From an uncultured Caulobacterales bacterium (GTDB lineage Bacteria; Pseudomonadota; Alphaproteobacteria; Caulobacterales; Maricaulaceae), in the NCBI GenBank assembly GCA_937928165.1, contig CALFVT010000018.1, forward strand, positions 1 to 64,000: DNA of 64,000 nucleotides, read 5' to 3'. The translations under genes were made by a program, and so were the position numbers. Every line of letters begins with the position of its first letter. The stretch's first letter is position 1. Positions 26,817 to 36,067 of this stretch are shown here, in pieces. The notes beneath the pieces are model-generated. The model was not told the origin of the DNA. It searched no databases and saw nothing but the letters and a program-made list of their open reading frames with translations.

Positions 26817-27500
26817 ATGATAACACAAAAATATAAAAAATCACTGCTTTTAAAGCTCATGGCCGCTGCCTCTGTGGCGATTATGACGACGGCTTGCTCA
26901 GCTTATACGCCGTCTCGCGGGAATGTTTTTGAAGAAAATAAATTTCAGATATCTGAGCGTATTGAACGCTTAGAACTCTATCCGCAGGCAAATGGATTAC
27001 AGCTTAATCCGCGTGATATGGAGGCGGTTCACAGGTTTTTACGCGATTTTGGCCAAAATGGCGATGGTCAAATTTTTATGAATATTCCCGTTAATCAATC
27101 CCGTAACCCGGGCGCGCAGCAAGCCCAAACGATTATAAAATCAGCCCTTGCGCAATCTGGGTTTGGCCAAGCCAATATTCAAACGGGCCAATATCAAGCA
27201 GGGACTAATATTCAAGCGCCGATTGTTGTATCTTATCGTAAGTTTTCGACATTAATTCCGCGCTGTAATATTATGTCTGATCTACGCTTAAATTCTAATA
27301 ATCAATATTATGATGGGTTCGGATGTGCTCATTTTGCTAATCAGGCCGCTATGATTGGTGATCACCGCCAACTTTTACGGCCATATGATCTTAGCCCCGC
27401 AGACCCTGCGCGCCGCTCAGCCGTCTATCAATCTTATATTGATGGTGAAGACCCATCATCAGCAAATGGATCGCGTCAAGCGATTACCTTTGGGAATTAG
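26817..27500 (+). CDS. cpaD: Pilus assembly lipoprotein CpaD
   Basis: A 227-residue CpaD-family lipoprotein. The lipobox ends with Cys27 (IMTTAC). The CpaD domain includes VSYRKFSTLIPRC and FGCAHFANQAAMIGDHRQLL near the C-terminus. CpaD is thought to support secretin assembly at the outer membrane. The best start is ATG 26817, with AAAGGG upstream. An in-frame TTG at 26784 lies inside cpaC and would spoil the signal peptide. Confidence 0.92.
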   Translation: MITQKYKKSLLLKLMAAASVAIMTTACSAYTPSRGNVFEENKFQISERIERLELYPQANGLQLNPRDMEAVHRFLRDFGQNGDGQIFMNIPVNQSRNPGAQQAQTIIKSALAQSGFGQANIQTGQYQAGTNIQAPIVVSYRKFSTLIPRCNIMSDLRLNSNNQYYDGFGCAHFANQAAMIGDHRQLLRPYDLSPADPARRSAVYQSYIDGEDPSSANGSRQAITFGN

Positions 27501-27518
27501 AGGAACGGAAACTAGACA

Positions 27519-29147
27519 ATGACAGTGACCAAACACTCCCACGCCCCTTCGCCCACACCTGCTGGTTATGCGGCCCCGCGGCCCGCACCTGCACCGCGCC
27601 CTGTACCCGCCCCGCGGCCCATGCCGAGTGCCCCGCCCGTTCAGCCTATGGCTGCGCCGCAAATGGCCCCGCAACAAATGCCTTATCCAATGGTTCCTCC
27701 GCAAAACACAACTTATCCGGCTGTCCCGCCGCAAGGTGTAACTTATCCCGCTGTTCCGCCGCAAATGGCGCCGCCTCCCGCGGCAATGCCTGGCGCTCAG
27801 GGTCATATGCTTATGCCAATGGGCGCGCCGCAAGCGCATGCTCCTATGGCTGCGCCGTTAAACCCTGTTATGGATGAGCCGCGTGAAGATGGGGATAAAA
27901 TGATCCCTGCTATCTCAATTAATGTGTTTTGTGAGCGTAAAGAAACGGGCTCTGTCGTTAATACAGCAACCCATGATTGGCGGATGAAACGCGCCAATGT
28001 AGATATTTTCATGGGGGGGTTAACGGCTGCGATTGATTATTATCACGGCGAAAATACGCCGAACCTTGTCATGATTGAAACAGGCTTAACCGGGAAAGAA
28101 CTCTTTACACAGCTTGAGCAATTAGCCTCAGTTTGTGATGAAGGCACGCAAGTTGTTGTGATTGGCGCGGCGAATGATATTCGCCTTTTCCGTCAGCTGA
28201 TGGATAAAGGGGTCAGTGATTACCTTGTCCCGCCGTTCCACCCGATGACAATTATCCGCTCAATTAGTGATTTATATTTGTCCGAAGATGAGCCGTTTAT
28301 TGGCCGGTCTGTGGCCGTTTACGGCGCAAAAGGCGGAGTTGGTGCGTCTACGATCTCCCATAACCTTGCTTGGATATTGGCCGAGAATATGGGATATGAA
28401 ACGGCTCTAATTGACCTTGATGAAACATGGGGTACAACTGGTATTGATTTTGCTTATGATGCGGCGCAAGGGCTTGAAGAAGCGCTTTCGCAATCTGACC
28501 GTCTGGACGCGGCCTTGATCGATAAAATCATGGTGCGTCATACGAAAAAGCTTTCTATCTTGCCAACGGCAGCCTCATTAGGGAACGGCAGTGCATTTCA
28601 TGATCCTATTGGCTTTGAAAAAGTCATTGATAGTGTGCGGGCCATTAGCCCGTTCAGCCTATTTGATGTTCCGCATATATGGTCTGATTGGGCCAGTACA
28701 ACATTAACGGCGGCCGATGAAATCGTTATTGTTGTGACGCCGGACCTAGCCTGTCTTCGTAATGCTAAAAATTTAATTGATTTCCTCAAGGCTAAGCGGC
28801 CAAATGACCCTGATCCCTTGGTTGTTTTGAACCAAATGGGCCGGTCTAAATTAGAAATTCCGCTAAAGGATTTTGGTGCGGCTATTGGGGTTGAACCTTG
28901 TGTGTCTTTGGCCTTTGATCCGGATACTTTTACCGAAGCCTCTAATGATGGGAAAATGTTAACGGATTTAAAATCTGCGGCGGCTCATGTGTCTGGACTG
29001 AATTACTTGGCAACACGTTTGCGTACGGGGCAATTCCCAGAGATGACGCCAGGTAAAAAGGGACGCAAATTTAAACAAAAAGACGGCTCAGCGGGATCTA
29101 ACTCCGGTATGATGGACTCTGTTTTTTCAAAATTAAAAAAGAAGTAA
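27519..29147 (+). CDS. cpaE: CpaE: MinD-like pilus localisation ATPase
   Basis: A 542-residue protein. Residues 1-115 are a proline/alanine/glutamine-rich disordered segment with a repeated YPAVPPQ-type unit. Residues 125-245 resemble a receiver-like domain without obvious phospho-acceptor machinery (VVVIGAANDIRLFRQLMDKG). Residues 260-510 are a MinD/ParA ATPase with deviant Walker A KGGVGAST and an ALIDLDETWG segment. In Caulobacter CpaE directs the pilus secretin to the pole. The long Pro-rich N-terminus is unusual in length and may mediate polar interactions. ATG 27519 has AGGAACGG upstream. Confidence 0.92.
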   Translation: MTVTKHSHAPSPTPAGYAAPRPAPAPRPVPAPRPMPSAPPVQPMAAPQMAPQQMPYPMVPPQNTTYPAVPPQGVTYPAVPPQMAPPPAAMPGAQGHMLMPMGAPQAHAPMAAPLNPVMDEPREDGDKMIPAISINVFCERKETGSVVNTATHDWRMKRANVDIFMGGLTAAIDYYHGENTPNLVMIETGLTGKELFTQLEQLASVCDEGTQVVVIGAANDIRLFRQLMDKGVSDYLVPPFHPMTIIRSISDLYLSEDEPFIGRSVAVYGAKGGVGASTISHNLAWILAENMGYETALIDLDETWGTTGIDFAYDAAQGLEEALSQSDRLDAALIDKIMVRHTKKLSILPTAASLGNGSAFHDPIGFEKVIDSVRAISPFSLFDVPHIWSDWASTTLTAADEIVIVVTPDLACLRNAKNLIDFLKAKRPNDPDPLVVLNQMGRSKLEIPLKDFGAAIGVEPCVSLAFDPDTFTEASNDGKMLTDLKSAAAHVSGLNYLATRLRTGQFPEMTPGKKGRKFKQKDGSAGSNSGMMDSVFSKLKKK

Positions 29148-29153
29148 TCGCAT

Positions 29154-30566
29154 ATGTTCGGTAAACGATCTGCATCTAGTGCTGCTACAGCGGCTCCGGC
29201 TCCTGCCCCCAAAGCGGATGCGCCTAAAACAACGGCGAATACGGCGGCACCTATTGCACCCGTTAAAGAGGCTCCGGCACAATCCAAAGAACGCTCGGAA
29301 GATTATTACGATACAAAATCTAGCATATTCAACGCACTTTTTGAAACCATTGATGTTTCTGCTCTAGCGGGTATGCGTCCAGAAAAAGCGCGGGACGAAA
29401 TTCGGCAGATTGTTGATGAGATTATTACTATTCGTAATGTTCGGTTATCAGTTGCGGAGCAAAACCAATTAATTAGTGAAATCTGTGATGATATCTTAGG
29501 ATATGGCCCCCTCGAGCCACTATTGGCCCGGGATGATATCGCTGATATCATGGTCAATGGCGCAAAACATGTGTTTATCGAAACAGAAGGCAAGATGGAG
29601 AAAACGAATATTCGTTTTCGTGATAATGCCCAATTAATGAACATCTGTCAGCGGATTGTCTCCCAAGTGGGCCGCCGCGTTGATGAAGCCAGCCCGATTT
29701 GTGATGCGCGTCTTTTGGACGGCTCTCGGGTGAACGTTATTGCCCCGCCGCTGTCGATTGACGGCCCGGCTTTGACGATTCGGAAATTTAAAAAAGATAA
29801 ATTAACCCTGAATGATTTGGTTGGATTTAAATCAATCTCGCCAGCGGGGGCGAAGGTGCTGCAAATTATCGGCGCCTGTCAATGTAATATTGTGATCTCT
29901 GGCGGTACGGGTTCGGGTAAGACAACCCTGCTGAATTGTTTAACCGGATTTATCCACCCAGATGAGCGGATTATTACCTGTGAAGATGCGGCGGAATTAC
30001 AGCTCCAGCAGCCGCATGTAGTGCGCCTTGAAACGCGCCCGCCCAATCTTGAGGGTAAAGGTAAAATTACCATGTCCGATTTGGTGAAAAACTGTCTGCG
30101 GATGCGCCCGGAACGGATTATCGTGGGTGAGGTGCGGGGCCCTGAAGCTTTTGACCTCCTACAGGCCATGAACACGGGCCATGATGGCTCAATGGGAACG
30201 CTCCATGCCAATTCACCGCGCGAAGCTTTATCGCGGCTTGAATCGATGATTACGATGGGCGGATTTTCCCTGCCGGCGAAGACAATTCGCGAAATGATTG
30301 TTGGCTCAGTTGACATTGTTGTGCAGGCGACGCGACTACGTGACGGCTCTCGGCGGATTACCCATATTACAGAAGTAATCGGTATGGAGGGGGATGTTAT
30401 CGTGACCCAAGATTTGCTGCTCTATGAAATGGACGGTGAAGATGCGAATGGTAAAATTATTGGTGAGCATAAATCCACCGGTATTGCCCGCCCAGCCTTT
30501 TGGGATCGTGCCCGTTATTTCAATTTAGAACGTCAATTAGCCGAAGCGCTGGATGAAGCGGGCTAG
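29154..30566 (+). CDS. cpaF: Tad pilus secretion ATPase CpaF/TadA
   Basis: A 470-residue type II/IV secretion ATPase that powers pilus extension and retraction. An Ala/Pro-rich N-terminus (residues 1-45) is followed by the N-domain and the ATPase core with Walker A GGTGSGKTT (about residues 246-254), the Asp box CEDAAELQLQQPHVVRLETR, Walker B RIIVGEVRGPEAFD and the His box NTGHDGSMGTLHANS. It starts 6 bases after cpaE. Confidence 0.97.
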   Translation: MFGKRSASSAATAAPAPAPKADAPKTTANTAAPIAPVKEAPAQSKERSEDYYDTKSSIFNALFETIDVSALAGMRPEKARDEIRQIVDEIITIRNVRLSVAEQNQLISEICDDILGYGPLEPLLARDDIADIMVNGAKHVFIETEGKMEKTNIRFRDNAQLMNICQRIVSQVGRRVDEASPICDARLLDGSRVNVIAPPLSIDGPALTIRKFKKDKLTLNDLVGFKSISPAGAKVLQIIGACQCNIVISGGTGSGKTTLLNCLTGFIHPDERIITCEDAAELQLQQPHVVRLETRPPNLEGKGKITMSDLVKNCLRMRPERIIVGEVRGPEAFDLLQAMNTGHDGSMGTLHANSPREALSRLESMITMGGFSLPAKTIREMIVGSVDIVVQATRLRDGSRRITHITEVIGMEGDVIVTQDLLLYEMDGEDANGKIIGEHKSTGIARPAFWDRARYFNLERQLAEALDEAG

Positions 30567-30571
30567 ATATT

Positions 30572-31573
30572 ATGGATCAGAACACTCTCCTTGCGATTCT
30601 TGCTGCGAGCCTCGTTTTAGGGGTCGGGTTTATGCTTTTAAGCGGCGGCTCTACTTCAGGCTCAAAACGTGCACAAGCGATTGGGGCTGGGCATAATACG
30701 GGTAAGGCGAAAGAGTCTAATCTCTTAAGCCGCTTGGTCAAAAGTGATAGTGATAATAATTCCCGCCGTAAGCAGATTGAAGAATCGCTTAACCGGTTAG
30801 AGGATAAGAAAAAAACGGCGAAAAAACGAAGAATGTCAATGGAAATGCGGCTTATCCAAGCGGATTGGTCCATTGATGTTAAATTATTTACGATCATAAG
30901 CCTTGTTGTCGGCGCTGTGATGGGGCTTGGGGTGTTTGTCTTTACCAATAAACCTGAATTTGCCTTAGGGGCTGTTTTTGCGGGCGGCTTCGGCTTGCCG
31001 CGCTGGATTTTATCCATGGCAATTAAGAAACGCCAAAAAGCCTTTGTCGCAAATTTCGCTGATGCGATGGACATTATTGTTCGCGGTATTCGTACGGGCT
31101 TGCCGCTTGGGGATTGTCTTAAAATTATTGCCCATGAATCCCCGGCGCCTGTTTCAACGGAATTTCTACGGGTTGTCGAGGCGGAGAACCTTGGGGTGCC
31201 CGTTGATGTTTGCCTGACCCAAATGTCAGAGCGTATGCCCGTCTCAGAGGTCAATTTTTTTGCAACGGTTTTAAGTATTCAGCGCCAAACCGGTGGTAAT
31301 CTCGGGGAATCTTTACAAAACTTATCTAATGTACTTCGGGGCCGTAAATTACTCGCCGAAAAGATCAAAGCCCTATCTGCCGAAGCGCGGATGTCGGCGA
31401 TTATTATTGGGGCTTTGCCGATTGCTGTGGGGGCTTTGGTAACCGTGCTTGCACCAGATTACATGCATGACCTTTACAGCACATCGACGGGGCAGCGCAA
31501 TATGATGATTGGCGCCGGCATGATGGTTTTGGGGACGGCCATGATGAAGAAAATGATCGCGTTTAAATATTAA
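30572..31573 (+). CDS. tadB: Tad pilus inner-membrane protein TadB
   Basis: A 333-residue type II secretion F-domain protein. One N-terminal membrane segment, a basic linker (NRLEDKKKTAKKRRM), then paired membrane segments and the cytoplasmic F domain with ADAMDIIVRGIRTGLPLGDCL and TGGNLGESLQNLS, and a C-terminal membrane helix. TadB and TadC form the inner-membrane platform driven by CpaF. It starts 5 bases after the cpaF stop. Confidence 0.95.
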   Translation: MDQNTLLAILAASLVLGVGFMLLSGGSTSGSKRAQAIGAGHNTGKAKESNLLSRLVKSDSDNNSRRKQIEESLNRLEDKKKTAKKRRMSMEMRLIQADWSIDVKLFTIISLVVGAVMGLGVFVFTNKPEFALGAVFAGGFGLPRWILSMAIKKRQKAFVANFADAMDIIVRGIRTGLPLGDCLKIIAHESPAPVSTEFLRVVEAENLGVPVDVCLTQMSERMPVSEVNFFATVLSIQRQTGGNLGESLQNLSNVLRGRKLLAEKIKALSAEARMSAIIIGALPIAVGALVTVLAPDYMHDLYSTSTGQRNMMIGAGMMVLGTAMMKKMIAFKY

Positions 31574-31581
31574 GGTGATGT

Positions 31582-32544
31582 ATGAGTCCTGAAACCTTAG
31601 CTTTATATCAAAATGCAATTTCCGGTGTGATTTCTCTTCTCGTCGTCGGGACGCTCTATACATTGCTACAGCCGCTCTTAGGGGGCGATAAGCTTAAAAA
31701 ACGTATGGCATCCGTTGCCGCGACTCGTGAGACTTTGCGCCAAGCTCATTTATCGAGCTTGCAAGAGCCTCAACAAGGCCTACGCCAAGAAACAAAAGGC
31801 TTTGTCCGCAATCTTGTGGATCAGCTAAGCCTTGAGAAGTTATTGGCGGCAACAGACCTTAAAGATAAACTCGCCCAAGCGGGGCTTCGCGGGGAACGCC
31901 CTGTTTATATTTTCTATTTTGCGCGCTTGTTTTTACCGATTGCTTTGGGCATTTGCGGCGTAGTCTTATTTATGATTATGAATATCAAAGACTGGCAATT
32001 AATGCAAAGGGTGGCTGCCACAATGGGCATGGTCACTTTTGGATATTACTTTCCGGCGATATGGGTGAAAAATAAAGCCACCAAGCGGGCGGCGGCTATT
32101 TTGCCGGTTTTCCCTGATGCACTCGATTTGCTGCTAATTTGTGTTGAGTCCGGCATGTCGATTGAAATGGCCTTTAATAAAGTGGCCGAAGAAATGGCAG
32201 AGAACTCCGTTGAGTTGGCCGAGGAAATGTCCCTGACAACGGCAGAATTATCTTTTATGCAAAACCGCCGCCAAGCCTATGAAAACTTGGCGCGGCGGAA
32301 TAATCACCCGGGGATTCGCGGCGTCGCCACGGCTCTTGTGCAGTCAGAGCGCTATGGTACGCCTTTGGGCTCAACCCTGCGGACAATGGCGAATGAAAAC
32401 CGGCAGCTTCGGGTATTGGCGGCGGAGAAAAAAGCGGCGGCCTTGCCGGCGAAACTGACGGTGCCAATGATTTTATTCTTCTTGCCGGTCTTGTTTATTG
32501 TCATTCTAACCCCGGCAGGTATGCGTCTTGGACAAGCTCTGTAA
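31582..32544 (+). CDS. tadC: Tad pilus inner-membrane protein TadC
   Basis: A 320-residue F-domain membrane protein, paralogous to TadB. It has an N-terminal membrane segment, two central segments, a cytoplasmic loop with FPDALDLLLICVESGMSIEM and YGTPLGSTLRTMANENR, and a final membrane helix. AAGGTGATGT precedes the ATG at 31582. It is the last gene of the cpa operon, followed by a terminator and a convergent TadD-like gene. Confidence 0.94.
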   Translation: MSPETLALYQNAISGVISLLVVGTLYTLLQPLLGGDKLKKRMASVAATRETLRQAHLSSLQEPQQGLRQETKGFVRNLVDQLSLEKLLAATDLKDKLAQAGLRGERPVYIFYFARLFLPIALGICGVVLFMIMNIKDWQLMQRVAATMGMVTFGYYFPAIWVKNKATKRAAAILPVFPDALDLLLICVESGMSIEMAFNKVAEEMAENSVELAEEMSLTTAELSFMQNRRQAYENLARRNNHPGIRGVATALVQSERYGTPLGSTLRTMANENRQLRVLAAEKKAAALPAKLTVPMILFFLPVLFIVILTPAGMRLGQAL

Positions 32545-32621
32545 AATTCACAGTTAAAGCTACAGGCTTAATAATTGTCTGCCTGTTTGATAAACCGCCG
32601 AGCCTTAGCTTTATATAATAA

Positions 32622-32653
32622 AAACCCCGGAACGCCGTAAAGCGCCGGGGTTT
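32622..32653. terminator. Terminator after tadC
   Basis: Stem AAACCCCGG / CCGGGGTTT with an inner CGC/GCG pair. The T tract is short, so efficiency is uncertain. It lies between convergent genes and could serve either strand. Confidence 0.7.
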
Positions 32654-32764
32654 AATGTTATGGGGTTGGCGGTGGTTCGTTCGACATGATCTGCTTTTAT
32701 GTCTGTAGCCTGACTAATATGGCTCGCTATTTATCACGGTTTATAAAATGTCTTTTATTTTTTA

Positions 32765-34324
32765 TTAACCGCGGCGGCGGGCGGGACGCCGTCTTTGTGC
32801 CTGACCCTGCGCCTGACCCTGCGCCTGATTTTGCGGATTATAATAAGGCTGCGCAGGGGACTGCGGGGGATATTGCGAACTATATTGCGGGGACGGATAG
32901 CCGCCTCTTATCTGCGGGGCTTGGCCGCGCGGCTGCGGTTGACCTTGCGGCCCGGCTTGCCCTTGAGGCTCTGAGTATCCTTGCGGGCTAGCATATCCTT
33001 GCGGGCCAGCATATCCTTGCGGCCCTGTATATCCTTGCGGCGGGTAATTTTGCCCCGCAGCGGCCTGCTGACTTTGATAGCCCTGATTAGGGTAAGCTTG
33101 AGTTTGGTGCGGTTGAGCGCGTCTTTGCGCATGTTGTGGTGGCGGATAAGCGCCGGCTTGCTGCGGTGCAGGCGGACGATAACCGCGCGGCGCTCGGCGC
33201 GGCGGGGTTTTCAATTTTACATTATCGGCAATCCTCGCCAAGACATCGCGGTTGGTTGCAACCGGGCCGCCCTTTGTGTCTGATGCGCCGCCCAAATTTG
33301 CTGCGGCCTGATTATACTGAAGTCCCTTTGGCTGAATTGAAGGTTGCGCCTCGGCGAGATGTGAGCCTTGCGGCAGTGATGTTTGCGGTGATGCACCTTG
33401 ACGTAAATTTTGGGCATAGGCTTGCGGGTTAGCCTGAGGCGCCGCCGGCGCCTGTGGCCCAGCAGCATAGGCGCCATATTGACGCGGCGCTCTTGGGTTA
33501 TGAGGCAAGGCTGCGGGCTCGGCTTGATATTGTGGCCGCGCGGGATTCGGCGGATAACCCCGTCCAGACGCGGGGGCTGCGGGGGTTTGATAGCTTTGCC
33601 GCAAGCCGGACGGATTTTGCGCCGATGGGGCTGGGCCGGCCTCGGCGACAAGATTTTCTACAAGCTCAAGATTTGCAAATACACTATCGGATGCATCCGG
33701 GTGTTGGGAGGCACGGGTTAGCCATGTCTTGGCCGTATGAGGGTCCCCGGACAGAGCAAAATTAAGCCCCATATTAGCCATGATATTTGGATCATTTGGG
33801 GTAATGTTTAAAGCGCGCTCATAAAATGGGCGGGCCTGTGCATATTTTTCCATTTGGTCTAATGCGACCCCTTTTAAAGACCAAAGCCGACCATAAGCCG
33901 GCGTTTCCTTAAGAGAACTATCGATCACTCGAAGGGCAGGGCGAGGTTTTTGATCGGCCAAAAGCGCGGCGGCATATTCGGCATTTAAATAAGGATTACG
34001 TGGATATATGGCACGGGTGGTTTGAGTGACCTCGACGGCGCGGTTTGGATTACCAAGCTTGCGAAGCACCGCCGCAAACTTAATCGCTGCTTCAAGATCG
34101 GTCGGATTTAAATTATACTCATGAGACCAAAAGGCGGCTTGGGCTAGGATTTCTTGGGTTTCAATATTATCACGAAGCTCGCGTGGGGCGGGTTGGTAAT
34201 TTGAACTATCAAGCTCGGAACGGGTTTGCTTCTCGGCTGGGGTTAAATCTGGTGCAGGGGTCAAACAACCAGTTAAAAGCAGTGATGAAGCCGTGAGGGC
34301 AAGTCCAAGTTTTTTATATGTCAC
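32765..34324 (-). CDS. tadD: TadD-like TPR lipoprotein with long Pro/Gln-rich tail
   Basis: A 519-residue lipoprotein. The GTG start at 34324 has AAAGGAG 8 bases upstream; the lipobox LLLTGC puts the acylated Cys at residue 20. Residues 50-215 are TPR repeats like TadD, which anchors pilus assembly factors. Residues 225-519 are low-complexity, rich in Pro, Gln, Ala, Tyr and Gly. They include a repeated QGYxGPQ-type unit around residues 440-480, and the protein ends in a basic RRRPARRRG. The tail is much longer than in known TadD proteins. It is convergent with the cpa operon. Confidence 0.85.
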   Translation of the reverse strand: MTYKKLGLALTASSLLLTGCLTPAPDLTPAEKQTRSELDSSNYQPAPRELRDNIETQEILAQAAFWSHEYNLNPTDLEAAIKFAAVLRKLGNPNRAVEVTQTTRAIYPRNPYLNAEYAAALLADQKPRPALRVIDSSLKETPAYGRLWSLKGVALDQMEKYAQARPFYERALNITPNDPNIMANMGLNFALSGDPHTAKTWLTRASQHPDASDSVFANLELVENLVAEAGPAPSAQNPSGLRQSYQTPAAPASGRGYPPNPARPQYQAEPAALPHNPRAPRQYGAYAAGPQAPAAPQANPQAYAQNLRQGASPQTSLPQGSHLAEAQPSIQPKGLQYNQAAANLGGASDTKGGPVATNRDVLARIADNVKLKTPPRRAPRGYRPPAPQQAGAYPPPQHAQRRAQPHQTQAYPNQGYQSQQAAAGQNYPPQGYTGPQGYAGPQGYASPQGYSEPQGQAGPQGQPQPRGQAPQIRGGYPSPQYSSQYPPQSPAQPYYNPQNQAQGQAQGQAQRRRPARRRG

Positions 34325-34498
34325 GCGCGAGGCTCCTTTAAGACTTACACAGCCAAATGGCTAAGAATCACCCAAATATGGGGAGATTTCGTTAATAAGT
34401 GTAAATAGATAGAGTTAACGATTTATTAGCCGTTTCCCCTTTTCGTAAATTGCGATAGAGTTTTGTCAGTTCATAATTATCCAAAGGATGATAGACAC
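34325..34498. promoter_or_regulatory. Divergent promoter region tadD - aminopeptidase
   Basis: Holds both promoters. A near-match CtrA box, TTAA-CGATTTA-TTAG, is at 34415-34429 (one mismatch). A TTAA also occurs at 34392. If CtrA acts here, tadD would join the pilus regulon. Confidence 0.4.
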
Positions 34499-35905
34499 AT
34501 GCCTGTATTTATTCGCGATGATGATAGCGGCGCTCAACATGCTCTGCCGATTTATATTTGCCGCCCCGATGAGTGGGAAGATATCGCCGCCAAGCTCTCG
34601 CCCATGCAGCGTAATTTTGCTCAGGCCCGCAATTTTACAGGCGAAGCGGGGCAGCGAGTCCGCTTGCCAGGGCCAAGCGGAGAGATCGAATCTGTTCTCT
34701 TTGGCGCAGGGCCCAAAACATCTGATGATATAGGCCCTATACGTGCGGGGCATTTGCCCGCCTTCTTGCCGAAAGGGGTTTATTATTTTGCTCACTTGCC
34801 CAGTGATTGGTCGGCGCGCCTCGCGGCAACGGGCTGGGGTATGGGCGCTTATAAGTTTGACCGTTATTTGCCCGAAAAGGCTGAGTTTCCAACGCTGCGC
34901 CTTAGCTCTGAAGCTTATCCGCGCGAGACCGAAGCCTTAACGGCGGGGATACATTTAGGGCGCGACCTTATCAATACGCCCGCCGGGGATATGGGGCCAG
35001 AGGCGCTCCATCAGGCGGCAAAGGATCTGGCTGCGGACTACGGCGCAAGCGTGAAGGCGGTGATTGGTGATCATCTTTTGGCCCAGAATTTGCCGATGAT
35101 ACATGCGGTAGGGCGCGCCGCCCATGAAGCGCCGCGCCTTGTGGAATTTGAATGGGGCAATCCCGATCACCCGCGCCTAGCCGTTGTCGGTAAAGGCATT
35201 ACATTTGATACGGGCGGGCTAAATATTAAAAGCGCCAGCGGGGCGCGGATTATGAAAAAAGATATGGGCGGGGCGGCCCATGCGCTCGCGCTGGCGAAGA
35301 TGATTATGGCGAATAACCTGCCCGTGCGGCTTCATTTATTAATCGCCATTGCGGAAAATGCAATTTCTGCTGGGGCTTACCGTCCTGGGGATATTTTATC
35401 GTCCCGCGCGGGGTTGAATGTTGAAATTGATAATACGGATGCGGAAGGACGGCTTGTGCTGGGTGATGCACTTACCAAGGCGTCAGAAGATGATCCGGCC
35501 TTAATTATTAATTTTGCCACGCTGACCGGCGCGGCGCGGGTGGCCTTAGGGCCAGAGCTGCCGCCGTTTTTTTGTAACCGTAAAAACCCCGTCCAAGATG
35601 TGCTGTCTCAAGCGGAGGCCGAACATGATCCTATGTGGCATATGCCCTTGTGGCGGCCTTATTATTCACTGCTCCATTCCCCTTTGGCGGATATGAAAAA
35701 TGCAGGCGGGAGCTTCGCGGGCTCTGTGACAGCCGGACTATTTTTACAAAAATTTGTGGCTGATAAGCCTTGGATGCATTTTGACGTTTATGGATGGTGG
35801 CCAAGCTCTGCGCCGGGACATCCGAAGGGCGGGGAAATTTTTGCGTTGCGGGCGTTATATTTCTGGCTCAAAGCAGGGGGGCTTCACACGGACCTATCGG
35901 CTTAA
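34499..35905 (+). CDS. M17 leucyl aminopeptidase family protein
   Basis: A 468-residue cytosolic metallo-aminopeptidase. The M17 core shows GKGITFDTGGLNIK, KKDMGGAAHALAL and the signature NTDAEGRLVLGDAL, which bind two metals and bicarbonate. The enzymes remove N-terminal residues, often recycle dipeptides, and some bind DNA. The chain is somewhat shorter at the N-terminus than PepA. The true start is the ATG at 34499, with AAAGGATG upstream; the longer frame begins at a TTG. The gene is divergent from tadD. Confidence 0.92.
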   Translation: MPVFIRDDDSGAQHALPIYICRPDEWEDIAAKLSPMQRNFAQARNFTGEAGQRVRLPGPSGEIESVLFGAGPKTSDDIGPIRAGHLPAFLPKGVYYFAHLPSDWSARLAATGWGMGAYKFDRYLPEKAEFPTLRLSSEAYPRETEALTAGIHLGRDLINTPAGDMGPEALHQAAKDLAADYGASVKAVIGDHLLAQNLPMIHAVGRAAHEAPRLVEFEWGNPDHPRLAVVGKGITFDTGGLNIKSASGARIMKKDMGGAAHALALAKMIMANNLPVRLHLLIAIAENAISAGAYRPGDILSSRAGLNVEIDNTDAEGRLVLGDALTKASEDDPALIINFATLTGAARVALGPELPPFFCNRKNPVQDVLSQAEAEHDPMWHMPLWRPYYSLLHSPLADMKNAGGSFAGSVTAGLFLQKFVADKPWMHFDVYGWWPSSAPGHPKGGEIFALRALYFWLKAGGLHTDLSA

Positions 35906-35923
35906 CGGCCATATGATTTATGG

Positions 35924-35938
35924 TTAATAAAAGGTTAA
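35924..35938 (+). promoter_or_regulatory. Candidate CtrA box upstream of marR-NlpC/P60 operon
   Basis: TTAA, seven bases (TAAAAGG), TTAA; a perfect spacing match. It lies 130 bases before the MarR start. See also the GANTC cluster at 36010-36038. Confidence 0.5.
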
Positions 35939-36009
35939 GAAAATTTTGAGTCTTTTTAAAGGCTTAGCCCTTATGGGCTGAATTTGGCCTTTTTGGGTGC
36001 TTGACCAAG

Positions 36010-36038
36010 GAATCCCGAATATGCGAATCCTTGATTCG
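36010..36038. promoter_or_regulatory. GANTC cluster and dyad before marR gene
   Basis: Three GANTC (CcrM methylation) sites lie within 28 bases: GAATC at 36010, GAATC at 36025 and GATTC at 36033. The last two form the inverted repeat CGAATC-CTT-GATTCG, which might also be an operator for the MarR protein. Clustered GANTC sites often mark GcrA/CcrM-controlled promoters in this group. Confidence 0.5.
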
Positions 36039-36067
36039 TAGAGATTAAGTTCGGGGAAATCAGCATA

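Noticed and set aside
30577-31254. 225-codon antisense open frame within tadB
   Set aside because: It mirrors tadB, whose family assignment is secure.
32981-33283. Repeated RASISLR-type frame
   Set aside because: It is the antisense of the Pro/Gln-rich repeats of the TadD-like gene.
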